Under the pieces are notes generated by a model, which was not told where the DNA came from, searched no databases, and worked only from the letters and a program-made list of their open reading frames with translations. 64,000 nucleotides of DNA from assembly GCF_013415905.1 (NCBI RefSeq), contig NZ_CP058909.1:5022001-5086000 (forward strand). The letters run 5' to 3'. Positions within the stretch are counted from its first letter, which is position 1. Every line of letters begins with the position of its first letter. The position numbers and the translations under genes are program-made. This document shows, piece after piece, positions 1-8,208 of this stretch. This DNA comes from Halosimplex pelagicum (lineage in GTDB: Archaea; Halobacteriota; Halobacteria; Halobacteriales; Haloarculaceae).

Positions 1-319
1 CGGCGTCGAAGCCCTGCGCGGATAGGAGAGCGGCGTCAGGCGCGGCGACACCAGGCGTGTCGCGCGCTCCAGTCGTCGGCGGGCGGGTCCGCGCGGACGA
101 CCCGCCCGTCGGATCCCCCTCCGTCTTCCGGTGGCGTGCCACCCTGTTCACCCTCCCAGGTGAGCCGTGCGTGCCGCCGCGTCCAGTCTCCGCCGGTGTC
201 TCCCATGTGTTCCGCTTGGCCCGAACCGGTAAATTTCTTTCTCCGATCCGTGAAATAAAATAACTCGACGGCGAGTTAATCTCTCGACAGCAAGTTCGAA
301 CGGGCGATCCCGTCCGTGA
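1..319. other. non-coding stretch at left edge
   Basis: No convincing gene is seen here. A 68-residue plus-strand ORF (57-263) is Arg/Pro/Ser-rich, lacks the acidic composition of the neighbours and was rejected. From about 225 to 300 the sequence turns AT-rich and holds a small hairpin, listed separately, just beyond the stop codon of the leftward epimerase gene. Confidence 0.5.
251..277 (-). terminator. possible terminator of the epimerase gene
   Basis: AACTCG (262-267) and CGAGTT (272-277) form a 6-bp stem with a 4-base loop. Read on the minus strand, the stem is followed by a T-rich run (TTATTTTATTT). It lies about 43 bases past the stop codon of the leftward gene. Archaeal terminators are mainly T-runs, so the T-rich tail may matter more than the stem. 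This is inference from position and composition. Confidence 0.35.
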
Positions 320-1159
320 TCAGGACGGCGGGGCGTCCCACTCGTCGGCGGAGTCGCGGGGGTCGTAGCCGATCACGTCGCGGGCGTGGTCGATGTCGAA
401 CCACCGATCGTCGTTGTCGCTGACGCCGTAGAACACGTCGAACTCGACGGAGTCGTCGGCGAGACAGCGCTCGACCAGCTGGGCGATGTCCCGGCGCGAC
501 TGCCACATGCAGCGCATCCGGGCTACCTGCTCGTCGTAGGCCGGCGAGTCGCGCTCGAACCGCCCCTGATCGACGCCGCGCTGAGCGTCGCCGTATGGGT
601 GGTCGTACTCGGGGTCTCTGACCGCGCAGATCCGCAGGGCGTACACCGACAGGTCGCTCGTCTCGGCGGCGAGTCGACCCAGCCCCTCGCCGTAGACCTT
701 CTCGACGCCGTACATCGAGTCCGGCCGGGGCTGGACCGTGTGGTCGACCTCGAAGTCCGACCCGTAGTAGATGTCGGGCTCGTTCGTCACCTCGTACATC
801 CCGACGGCGTGGTTCGAGGAGGCGTAGACGAAGGTGTCCAGATCCGCGTCGACGGCGGCCTCGTAGGCGGTGGCGTGGAGTCGCAGGTTCGCCAGGTGCT
901 CCTCGCTCCACGCCATCGTCCGGTCGGTCGGGCCGCCCTCGTCCATGTGGACCCGCGCGAGGTGGACGACCGCGTCCGCCTCGGTGACCGCTTCGCGCAC
1001 GACTGCCTCGTCGGTCGCGTCCGCGACGACCGACTCCACGTCGTCGTCGGGGTGTTCGACCACGTCGAGACTGGTGAACTCGTAGTCCTCGCGGTCGCCG
1101 AGGTGGTCGGTGATCGCCGTGCCGATCGTGCCCGCGCCGCCCGTGATGAGTACGTCCAT
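320..1159 (-). CDS. NAD-dependent epimerase/dehydratase (extended SDR)
   Basis: A 279-residue extended short-chain dehydrogenase. The N-terminal Rossmann motif TGGAGTIG is at residues 6-13, the SDR Tyr and Lys are at Tyr150 and Lys154 (YGVEK), and a conserved Ser pair (YASSNH) is near 114. Length and layout fit the group that contains uronate dehydrogenases and the haloarchaeal NAD-dependent glucose-6-phosphate dehydrogenase (Azf), so a sugar or sugar acid substrate is likely, but it is not set by the sequence. I chose the ATG at 1159 because the glycine motif follows it at the normal distance; the open frame upstream runs into the divergent phosphodiesterase gene. Confidence 0.85.
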   Translation of the reverse strand: MDVLITGGAGTIGTAITDHLGDREDYEFTSLDVVEHPDDDVESVVADATDEAVVREAVTEADAVVHLARVHMDEGGPTDRTMAWSEEHLANLRLHATAYEAAVDADLDTFVYASSNHAVGMYEVTNEPDIYYGSDFEVDHTVQPRPDSMYGVEKVYGEGLGRLAAETSDLSVYALRICAVRDPEYDHPYGDAQRGVDQGRFERDSPAYDEQVARMRCMWQSRRDIAQLVERCLADDSVEFDVFYGVSDNDDRWFDIDHARDVIGYDPRDSADEWDAPPS

Positions 1160-1252
1160 GGCGACGGTTCGACTGGGACGCTCTTGAACCCGCGCCTCCC
1201 GGAACCCGGCGCCGAGGGACACGTTGATGACGCGACCGGGCCAACTCCGCCC

Positions 1253-1780
1253 ATGCGACTCGGTATCGTCTCCGACACGCACGACGACCTGGACGCGGTG
1301 GAAACGGCCGTCGAGACCTTCGAACGCGAGGACTGCGACGTCGTCGTCCACTGCGGCGACATCGTGGCGCCGTTCTCGGCGACCCCCTTTTCCTCGTCGT
1401 TCGACTTTCACGCCGTCCGGGGCAACAACGACGGCGAGTGGGCGCTGGCCGAGACGGTCGGCGACTTCGGCACCTACCACGGCGAGACGGCCGAACTGAC
1501 TTTCGACGGCCGGGAGTTCGTCGTCTACCACGGCACGAGCGGCGCCGTCGTCGACGCCCTGGTCGAGTGCGGCCGCTACGACTACGTCCTGCACGGCCAC
1601 ACCCACCAGTTCGTCCACGAGACCTACGAGGACACCGTCCGGATCAACCCCGGCGGCGTCCCCTTCGAGGGCGCGCCCGGCCCACACTACGCCGTCGTCC
1701 TCGATACGGGGTCCGACGCGGTCGTCGATACGGGGGACGACAAGGTCGAACGGTTCACGCTGTCGGAGGGGACCGAGTAG
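1253..1780 (+). CDS. MJ0936/YfcE-type metallophosphoesterase
   Basis: A 175-residue calcineurin-like phosphodiesterase with a complete metal site: Asp8 and His10 (SDTH), Asp36 (CGD), Asn59 (GNND), His93 (YHG) and the final HGHTH at 114-118. The compact single-domain size matches the MJ0936/YfcE family, cytoplasmic enzymes that hydrolyse phosphodiesters in vitro and whose natural substrates are often unknown. The start ATG leads straight into the first metal motif (MRLGIVSDTH). It is divergent from the epimerase gene with 93 bases between them. The last 18 bases of the gene, including the stop codon, are repeated just downstream. Confidence 0.88.
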   Translation: MRLGIVSDTHDDLDAVETAVETFEREDCDVVVHCGDIVAPFSATPFSSSFDFHAVRGNNDGEWALAETVGDFGTYHGETAELTFDGREFVVYHGTSGAVVDALVECGRYDYVLHGHTHQFVHETYEDTVRINPGGVPFEGAPGPHYAVVLDTGSDAVVDTGDDKVERFTLSEGTE

Positions 1781-1810
1781 GGCGGGTGGCGATCGGAGGG
1801 GACCGAGTAG
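1763..1810. repeat. 18-bp direct duplication at a gene end
   Basis: The same 18 bases, ending in the stop codon TAG, occur at 1763-1780 and 1793-1810, with 12 bases between. The first copy encodes the C-terminal residues of the phosphodiesterase; the second is non-coding. It looks like a small replication-slippage duplication. Confidence 0.8.
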
Positions 1811-1834
1811 AGAATCGAGGTGAGAGCGGCGGAG

Positions 1835-2920
1835 TCAGTCGTCGTCACGGCCGCCGTCGGCGACGGCGGGGGAGCGGGCGGTGGGGTCGCGCAGGGCCCC
1901 GCCGATCCGGCCGTCGAGGCCGAGGGCGTCCTCGGTGAGGGTCGTGCTCTCCTCGCGGTCGGCGGTGTCGGCGACGGCGCGGACGGCGTCGACGTTCTCC
2001 GGGACCACGTCGGCCTCCTGGTGGATGGCCTGGAACAGGTACAGGTCGCGGCCCTCGACGGTGATCGAGTCGCCCCAGATGCAGTTCTCCCAGCAGTCGC
2101 CGCGGGGGCGCCCGGCGTCCTGGGCGAACTCCTTGAGCTTGCCGGCGCCGTCGATGTCGAGCTCCGGCGGGAGGACGAACAGGCGCGACTCCGCGTCGAG
2201 CAGCTCGCGGACCGACTCGGCGTCGGCCTCGCTCTCCAGCGTCACGTTGACCGAGTGGGTGTGCATCAGCGTCGCGGGCACCTTCATCCCCATGGTGTCC
2301 ACGTCCAGGTCGGGGAAGACCGTGTTCAGGTCGGGCCCGTGGTGGGAGGGGATCTCGACGGGGTCCGGCAGCGTGTCGTTGATCGGCCCACGGTTCGTCT
2401 GGCCGGGGTCGCCCCCGCGGCGGACGAGCGTGACGCGGGCCTTCTCGATCCCGTACGCCTCGGCGATGGGGGCGAACAGCCGCGAGAGCCCGGTCGTGTT
2501 GCAGGAGACGACGCGGGCGGTGTCGGCGCCGCGGGCGGCCTCGTAGCTGGCGCGGGCGTTGAAGCTCACCTCGGCCACGTCGGCGTCCTCGCCGCCTTGG
2601 AAGATCGCGGGCGTGTCGTGTTCGCGGTACAGTTCGGCGTTCTCGGCGCCGATCCCGGCGGGCGTGGCGTCGACCACCACGTCGCTTTCGGCGACGAGTT
2701 CGTCGACGGTGCCGGACAGGTCGAAGCCGGCCTCCTCGAACGCCGCGGTCCGCTCGCCGTCGACCGCGTAGAGGGGGTAGCCGCGTTCGAGCGCGACCTT
2801 CGCCTCGAAGTTCGGGCTGGTCTTGGCGACGCCGGCGACCGCCATGTCCGGCTGAGCGCGTATCGCGTCCGCGACGCGCTTCCCGATCGTCCCGTATCCG
2901 TTGACGCCGACCTGGATCAT
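1835..2920 (-). CDS. gap: type II glyceraldehyde-3-phosphate dehydrogenase
   Basis: A 361-residue archaeal type II GAPDH. The N-terminal nucleotide-binding motif is VGVNGYGTIGKRV (residues 4-16), and the catalytic Cys140 is in the family motif SCNTTGL. The long C-terminal catalytic domain has GDSITV and FQAIHQE blocks. It interconverts glyceraldehyde 3-phosphate and 1,3-bisphosphoglycerate; in haloarchaea the type II enzyme is usually tied to gluconeogenesis and a separate type I enzyme to glycolysis. The ATG at 2920 is required by the glycine motif. A sequence reading GAGGAGGT touches the start codon directly, too close to act as a normal Shine-Dalgarno site. The C-terminal 25 residues are a low-complexity acidic and basic tail. 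Confidence 0.95.
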   Translation of the reverse strand: MIQVGVNGYGTIGKRVADAIRAQPDMAVAGVAKTSPNFEAKVALERGYPLYAVDGERTAAFEEAGFDLSGTVDELVAESDVVVDATPAGIGAENAELYREHDTPAIFQGGEDADVAEVSFNARASYEAARGADTARVVSCNTTGLSRLFAPIAEAYGIEKARVTLVRRGGDPGQTNRGPINDTLPDPVEIPSHHGPDLNTVFPDLDVDTMGMKVPATLMHTHSVNVTLESEADAESVRELLDAESRLFVLPPELDIDGAGKLKEFAQDAGRPRGDCWENCIWGDSITVEGRDLYLFQAIHQEADVVPENVDAVRAVADTADREESTTLTEDALGLDGRIGGALRDPTARSPAVADGGRDDD

Positions 2921-3064
2921 ACCTCCTCGTTCTCCGGCGACAGGCATAATTCTTTTCACGATGTTTTTCGAGAAATTAACTCGGAATCGAAAAAGGAATC
3001 CGGCGTGAGCGGCGCTGACGTAGTGATTGTCAGGGAGTACCACGGAACTCGTCGACGGGCGAGA

Positions 3065-3988
3065 TCAGTCGCCGGCGGAGGCGTTGGCGGCCGTCTCGGG
3101 CGGGACGCGCGAGGGGTCGTCGGTGGGCGTCTGCGGGGTGGTCGGGGCCTCGGGGACCCACTCGGGGCGGTCGACGGTCGTCTCGCCGACGCGGTCGTAG
3201 GTGTAGCGCCACTCGACGGCGATCCGCTCGTCGATATTGCGCAGGTCGAACTCGTAGTGGATCGCCCGGACGTAGCCCTCGGGGGCGACCCACAGCGTCG
3301 CCGAGAAGTCGTGGACCGCGTAGGCGCTGTAGGTCTCGGGGATCTGCGGCGGGACGTTGCCCGAGACGATCCGTGCGTACGGGCGTCCGTCTCTGGTCAC
3401 CACGTCGACCGAGTCGTACCCCTCGTTCAGGAACGTGAGAATCTCGAACGAGGCGGTCTCCGCGTAGCGCTGGCCGACGGGGTCGATGAACCCCGGAGAC
3501 GCGGGCGCGACGCCGGTCCCGTTCGGTCCCTCGACGCGTCGGTAGGCGCCGTCGCGGTCGCCGTAGGTGACCATCGTGTTCGTGCCGCCGTCCGCGTTGC
3601 GGACCAGGAAGGTCCCGTCGGCCCCGACGGCGATCCGCCGGTCGTACTCCCGGGTGATCGTCCCCGACCCGCCGGCCGTCCGCCGGTCCCACTCCAGCGT
3701 GTACGAGTGTTCCGAGAGGTACGCGATGTGCGCGGCGTGTAGCTGGCTGACGTTGATCTCCCCGTCGGCGGAGATCGCCGGGAACGCCCCCAGCCGCTCC
3801 CGGGGCGTCTCCGGCGCCGGCGTGTCGGTCGGCCCCAGGTCCGGCACCGGCGCGGGCGTGACCGTCTCCGCCGGCGTCGGCCCGCTCCCGCCGGCGAAGA
3901 CGCTACAGCCGGCGAGGACGACCAGCAGCGCGACGGCGGCCAGCGCTCGACCGGAGCCGGTCGGTTCCGGCTCGGAGGACCGACCCAT
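3065..3988 (-). CDS. predicted lipoprotein (paralogue of the next gene)
   Basis: A 307-residue secreted protein. A short polar start is followed by a hydrophobic stretch and a lipobox (LAGC) near residue 28, then a Pro/Thr-rich spacer of about 40 residues and a globular domain of beta-sandwich look. It closely resembles the upstream gene in layout: both share the order hydrophobic signal, PTPTETVTPLAVP-like spacer, AADG..., an AHIAYL/AHFAAL segment, a Ser/Thr-rich beta domain, and an ending in a Pro-Glu-Trp-Val-type motif. It starts exactly where the upstream gene's stop codon ends, so the two are probably co-transcribed. It resembles a haloarchaeal lipoprotein family of unknown function (perhaps DUF7537, from memory). 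No catalytic motif was seen. Confidence 0.8.
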   Translation of the reverse strand: MGRSSEPEPTGSGRALAAVALLVVLAGCSVFAGGSGPTPAETVTPAPVPDLGPTDTPAPETPRERLGAFPAISADGEINVSQLHAAHIAYLSEHSYTLEWDRRTAGGSGTITREYDRRIAVGADGTFLVRNADGGTNTMVTYGDRDGAYRRVEGPNGTGVAPASPGFIDPVGQRYAETASFEILTFLNEGYDSVDVVTRDGRPYARIVSGNVPPQIPETYSAYAVHDFSATLWVAPEGYVRAIHYEFDLRNIDERIAVEWRYTYDRVGETTVDRPEWVPEAPTTPQTPTDDPSRVPPETAANASAGD

Positions 3989-4939
3989 CTATCGCTCCCC
4001 TCCGTCGGCGGGCGTCGCGGTCCGCGCCGAGGCGTCGGTCGTCGCGGTCGGCGGCTGGTCGGTCGGCGTCGCCACCGCAGCGGTCGTCGTCGCGGCCGTC
4101 GTCGGTCGCACCGTCGCCGTGCCGCGGTCGGCCGGGTCGGTGACCCAGCCGGGCCTTGGCACCTCGGTGTCGCCGACGGCGCGGTACTCCGACCGCAGCG
4201 ACACCGCGACGCGGTCGTCGCGGAGCCGGTACTCGTACTCGACGGCGACCGTCCGGACGAGCCCTTCCGGGGTCACGTAGGCGGTCGCGGCGTAGTCGCG
4301 GATCGTCTGTTTGGCGTGGCCCTCCGTCAGGGTCCGCGGCGGACTGGTGACGTGGACGCGGTAGTAGGTCCGGCCCTCGCGCTCGACCGTCGAGACGGTC
4401 GAGGCGTTGACCGAGAAGTAGCGGACGACGGTCTGGCCCGTCCGCAGGTGGTGTCGGTAGTCCGGCTCCCCGTCGCCGACGCGGTATCCGGACCCGTTCG
4501 AGCGCGCACCGCGCACGTATCGCCCCGTGTCGTCGGCGTAGACGGTGTCACCCGCCGCCCCGGTCATCCGCCGGGTGAGGCGATACGACCCGTCGCTCGC
4601 GGCTCGCAGTCGCCGTTCGGCGACGTCGACGGTGGCGTTCGACGCCGTCTCCCCGCCGACCGGGGCCGACCGGTCGACGCTGCGCCGGTAGTCGAGACGC
4701 CAGGTGAACGAGCGGTCGCCGAGCGCCGCGAAGTGCGCCCGCACCAGCGCGCCGGGCGAGACGGCCCCGTCGGCCGCGATGCCCGGCGGCGGCGACAGCG
4801 TCTCGGTGGGCGCGTCCGTCGGGACCGCCAGCGGCGTCACCGTCTCGGTCGGCGTCGGTCCCGCGTCACCGGGAGACAGGGCGCTGCAGCCGGCCAGCGC
4901 CACCGCGAGCGCCGCGACCAGCGCGAGCCGTCGGTCCAT
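3989..4939 (-). CDS. predicted lipoprotein (tandem paralogue)
   Basis: A 316-residue lipoprotein with a typical short signal: MDRR, a hydrophobic core and the lipobox ALAGC near residue 18. A Thr/Pro spacer follows, then a domain matching the downstream neighbour in segment order, and a C-terminal Thr/Ala-rich low-complexity tail. It ends at 3989, the base after the next gene's start codon at 3988, with no spacer. The arrangement points to tandem duplication followed by divergence. It should be anchored on the outer face of the membrane; function unknown. Confidence 0.8.
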   Translation of the reverse strand: MDRRLALVAALAVALAGCSALSPGDAGPTPTETVTPLAVPTDAPTETLSPPPGIAADGAVSPGALVRAHFAALGDRSFTWRLDYRRSVDRSAPVGGETASNATVDVAERRLRAASDGSYRLTRRMTGAAGDTVYADDTGRYVRGARSNGSGYRVGDGEPDYRHHLRTGQTVVRYFSVNASTVSTVEREGRTYYRVHVTSPPRTLTEGHAKQTIRDYAATAYVTPEGLVRTVAVEYEYRLRDDRVAVSLRSEYRAVGDTEVPRPGWVTDPADRGTATVRPTTAATTTAAVATPTDQPPTATTDASARTATPADGGER

Positions 4940-5080
4940 TGGCGGACGTTAGGACGAGGTACACATAAGCGGCGCGGCGAGGTGCGTGCCCGCCGGGCAG
5001 TCGCGCCGCGAGCGACGCCCTCCGACCGAGTCCTCGGGCGGTCCCGAAAGGGCCAAGACGGCGGGGACGAATCGGCCACT

Positions 5081-5824
5081 GTGCGCATCGAGAACAGTTT
5101 CATCCCGGTCGACGGCGTGGGCGAGAAGACCGAGCGGTCGCTGTGGGAGTCGGGGGTCACCCACTGGGACGCGTTCGACCCGTCGGCCGTCGGCGCCCGG
5201 CAGGCCGAGAACATCGAGTCGTTCGTCGCCACGGCCGCCGAGCGCCTCGACGACGGCGACGCCGCCTTCTTCCGCGAGCGGTTCCCCTCGGGCAGCCACT
5301 GGCGGTGTTACGAGAACTTCCGCGAGGAGACCTGCTTCCTCGACATCGAGACGACGGGCCTCGACCAGCAACGGCACGACGTGACGGTCGTCGGGCTCCA
5401 CACCCCCGGCGAGACGACGGCGCTGGTCGCGGATCGGGACCTGACCGCCGAGCGCCTCCAGACCCACCTCGACGACGCGAAACTGCTCGTGACGTTCAAC
5501 GGGAAGCGCTTCGACGTGCCGTTCCTCGAATCGGCGTTCGACGTGGACGTCGAGGTCCCCCACGTCGACCTGATGTACCCCTGCCGGCGGCTGGGACTGA
5601 CGGGCGGGCTGAAACGCATCGAGCGGGAGACAGGCATCGAGCGCGACCGGCCGGACCTGTCGGGCGAGGACGCCGTCCGGCTCTGGCGGGAGTACGAGCG
5701 GGGCGACGACTCGTCGCTGGAGACGCTGGTGTCGTACAACCGCGACGACACGGAGAACCTCCGGCTGCTGGCCGACCGCGTCACCGACCGCCTCGACAGC
5801 GACGTGTTCGTCGCGCGGGAGTGA
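5081..5824 (+). CDS. YprB-like RNase H-fold exonuclease
   Basis: A 247-residue protein with a DEDD-type nuclease core: Asp88 and Glu90 in FLDIETTGL, Asp145 in TFNGKRFD, and a final YNRDDTENL motif near 223-231. This is the pattern of the YprB/RNase_H_2 family. The first 30 residues (VDGVGEKTERSLWESGVTHWDAF) look like a helix-hairpin-helix DNA-binding motif, common in haloarchaeal members. I chose the GTG at 5081 (VRIENSFIP) because homologues start at this conserved block; the longer open frame upstream is antisense to the lipoprotein gene. Nuclease action on DNA or RNA is inferred from family. Confidence 0.85.
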   Translation: MRIENSFIPVDGVGEKTERSLWESGVTHWDAFDPSAVGARQAENIESFVATAAERLDDGDAAFFRERFPSGSHWRCYENFREETCFLDIETTGLDQQRHDVTVVGLHTPGETTALVADRDLTAERLQTHLDDAKLLVTFNGKRFDVPFLESAFDVDVEVPHVDLMYPCRRLGLTGGLKRIERETGIERDRPDLSGEDAVRLWREYERGDDSSLETLVSYNRDDTENLRLLADRVTDRLDSDVFVARE

Positions 5825-5970
5825 TGCGGGCCGTCGCGTCGGAGCGGGCGGCGTGAACGCGGTTTTCGCGTCGGCCCGAGCGCGGTCGCCCGGGACGGAG
5901 CCGCGGAGAGCCAACCGGCTCGCAAGCGGGATCTAAAGAAACTTAACGGTCCCTTACACACGGATAGGAC

Positions 5971-7614
5971 ATGGACGGCCCCTCCAAACGACTCGCTCGC
6001 GCGCTGTTCGCCGCCGTGCTGGTCCTCGCGGCGGGAGCGGTAGCGAGCAGCTACGCGACGGCGGAGCCGAACGTCGCGCGGACGCACGGGTCGCTCGCCG
6101 ACGCGGGCGAGTCGGCCCCCGGCGCGACCGGCGTCGCGGGCCCCGAAGCGTCGCCGCCCGGGGTCTCCGGCGTCCCGGGCGACGCCCGGCTCACCGACTC
6201 CGGCGGCTCGCCGGACGGCGCGGCCAGTGACGCGGACGGCCCGGTCCTCGTCGACCCCGCCGAGCACGACCACGACGAGCTGACCGTCGTCGGCACCCAG
6301 GGGTTCTACGCCTCCGACGAGCAGGCCGAGCTGGTCGCGTTCGACCGCTCGGGCGACGTGGCCTACTACGAGGACGACTACCGCGTGTACTTCGACGTCG
6401 ACCCGGTCGAAGGCCGGCCGTACACCGTCGAGTACCTCGCCGCCGAACACCGCGACGGCGAGGCGTGTGCGAACGTCAGCACCGACCGGTGTACGTACAA
6501 CGTCTTCGAGCGCGTGAACATGACCACCGGCGAGACCCGGACGGTCTACGGCGAACTCACCCCGAAGATCTACTCCGGCCGCTGGCACGACGTGGACCGC
6601 ATCAACGAGAGCCATATCGCCGTCGCGGACATCCTCCGCGACAGCGTCCGCGTGGTGAACGTGACGACCGACGAGACGGTGTACGAGTGGAACGCCTCCT
6701 CGTACTTCCCCGACGACGTGGGCGGCGCCGCGGGCGACTGGACCCACATCAACGACGTGGAGGTGCTCGACGACGGCCGGTTCATGGTCAGCGTCCGCAA
6801 CATGGACCGGGTCGTGTTCGTCGAGCCCGGCGAGGGCGTCGACGCGGACTGGACGCTCGGCGAGGAGGACAACTACGACATCCTCTACGAGCAGCACAAC
6901 CCCGACTACATCCCGGCCGAGCGCGGCGGCCCCGCCATCACCGTCGCCGACTCGGAGAACAGCCGCGTGCTGGAGTACCAGCGCGTCGACCCCGAGACGG
7001 GCGAGGCGACGACGGCCGACGACGGCGAGTGGCGCCGGTCGTGGGGCTGGCGCGACAGCCGCCTCCAGTGGCCCCGCGACGCCGACCGGCTGCCGAACGG
7101 GAACACGCTCGTCGTCGACACGCACGGCGACCGCATCGCCGAGATCGCCCCAGACGGGAGCGTGAACTGGAGCCACACCGTCGGCATGCCCTACGACGTC
7201 GAGCGGCTCGGGACCGGCGACGAGAGCGCGGGCGGGGCGAGCATGCGGTCGATCCGGGACGAGCGCGGCACGACCGCCGGCGGGTCGGGTTCGCGCTCGG
7301 GCGTCGGCGTCCCCCTGTTCCAGCCGGCCAACCCCGATATCGGGTCCGACACCGTACCGCCGGCCGGCCAGATCACCCACCCCGCCCGCGGCCCCGCCGA
7401 GACCGTCTGGGTCGCGCTCAAGGAGCAGACCCCGAGCCTCCTCGTCAACGGCGCGCTGTACGCCGCCCCCTCCTGGGTCCGGTTCACCGACCTGGTCTTC
7501 GGCGGGCTCGCCGTCCTGACCGCGCTCGCCTGGACCGGGACCGAACTGTACTGGTCGCGATACGCCCCCCTCGCGTCCCTCCGGAACCGACTGCGCCGCG
7601 CTCGCGGTTCCTGA
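5971..7614 (+). CDS. arylsulfotransferase-like membrane protein
   Basis: A 547-residue protein with an N-terminal membrane segment (about residues 10-28) and a hydrophobic segment near the C-terminus (about 500-525), with an extracytoplasmic middle. The middle shows the beta-propeller blocks of the arylsulfotransferase (ASST, Arylsulfotran_2) family: GTQGFYASDEQAELVAF, WTHINDVEVLDDGRFMVS, VADSENSRVLEYQR, WPRDADRLPNGNTLVVDTHG. The first 90 residues hold an acidic Gly/Pro-rich linker. Whether it transfers sulfate is not shown; the family name is broad. A TATA-like ACTTAAC lies at 5941-5947, about 27 bases before the ATG, which fits a leaderless transcript. Confidence 0.78.
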   Translation: MDGPSKRLARALFAAVLVLAAGAVASSYATAEPNVARTHGSLADAGESAPGATGVAGPEASPPGVSGVPGDARLTDSGGSPDGAASDADGPVLVDPAEHDHDELTVVGTQGFYASDEQAELVAFDRSGDVAYYEDDYRVYFDVDPVEGRPYTVEYLAAEHRDGEACANVSTDRCTYNVFERVNMTTGETRTVYGELTPKIYSGRWHDVDRINESHIAVADILRDSVRVVNVTTDETVYEWNASSYFPDDVGGAAGDWTHINDVEVLDDGRFMVSVRNMDRVVFVEPGEGVDADWTLGEEDNYDILYEQHNPDYIPAERGGPAITVADSENSRVLEYQRVDPETGEATTADDGEWRRSWGWRDSRLQWPRDADRLPNGNTLVVDTHGDRIAEIAPDGSVNWSHTVGMPYDVERLGTGDESAGGASMRSIRDERGTTAGGSGSRSGVGVPLFQPANPDIGSDTVPPAGQITHPARGPAETVWVALKEQTPSLLVNGALYAAPSWVRFTDLVFGGLAVLTALAWTGTELYWSRYAPLASLRNRLRRARGS

Positions 7615-8208
7615 CGACGCCCTCCGTTCTCACCGACGTACACCGACCGGCCAGCCGTCCGTGCCGTCCCGTGCGACCGGTCGTATCCGTATCACAGAAT
7701 ACTACGTGATCTGCCCGTTCAGATGAAGTACGAGTTCTTCGCACTTTTCGAAACTGATGTTCCGATATTCGAAACGCCGGTTCAAGTGCGTATCATCACG
7801 CTGTACCGCGATTTTCGGAGATCGGGCGCTTCGGTGCGGCCGTCGACAGGTCGTCAATCTGTGATAGTCGAAACGCCGATATCTCGCCCGTGTGTACCTC
7901 TCTCGTGTCGTTTTCCGGGATCCGACCCCTATCAGCGTATCGACCTCTCCGGGGCCACCGTTATACCAGGAAAGATATACAACTTCAGAAGCCTACGATA
8001 CCAAATATTCACTACGGTTCGAGTAAACATCTGCGGGTGCGTGACAGGACCGGTCGCGCTCGGTCCCTGGGCGGACGGTGACGGGACGGGGTGGGACGTG
8101 CGGCGACAGGGAGCTCAGTAGCGGAGGGCGGCGGCTGAGCGGGCGGCGGCTGAGCGGACGGCGGCTGAGCGGACGGCGGCAGGGAGAGAAGTCGCAGAAC
8201 GGGGGGAC
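7615..8208. other. 594-bp intergenic region
   Basis: No gene is supported. A 132-residue ORF (7723-8121) is neutral to basic, rich in Arg, Ile and Cys, and unlike haloarchaeal proteins, so it was rejected. The left half is richer in AT than the flanks and the right end holds three 15-bp repeats. It lies between the 3' ends of two convergent genes, so a promoter is not required here. Confidence 0.6.
8129..8180. repeat. 15-bp tandem repeat, 3 copies plus partial
   Basis: The unit CGGCGGCTGAGCGGR is repeated at 8129-8143, 8144-8158 and 8159-8173, followed by a partial CGGCGGC (8174-8180). It is non-coding and sits 29 bases beyond the end of the SMC-like gene. The near identity of the copies suggests recent expansion. 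Confidence 0.85.

Noticed and set aside
57..263. 68-residue plus-strand ORF at the left edge
   Set aside because: Basic and Pro/Arg/Ser-rich, no domain, no promoter or haloarchaeal codon bias; likely chance.
2921..2928. Shine-Dalgarno site of the GAPDH gene
   Set aside because: GAGGAGGT touches the ATG with no spacing, so it cannot position the ribosome normally; probably chance.
7723..8121. 132-residue ORF in the long intergenic gap
   Set aside because: Low in acidic residues, rich in Arg, Ile and Cys, and no recognised motif; unlike every real protein in the window.
8129..8180. Possible CRISPR array
   Set aside because: The repeats are directly adjacent with no spacers, and no cas genes are present.
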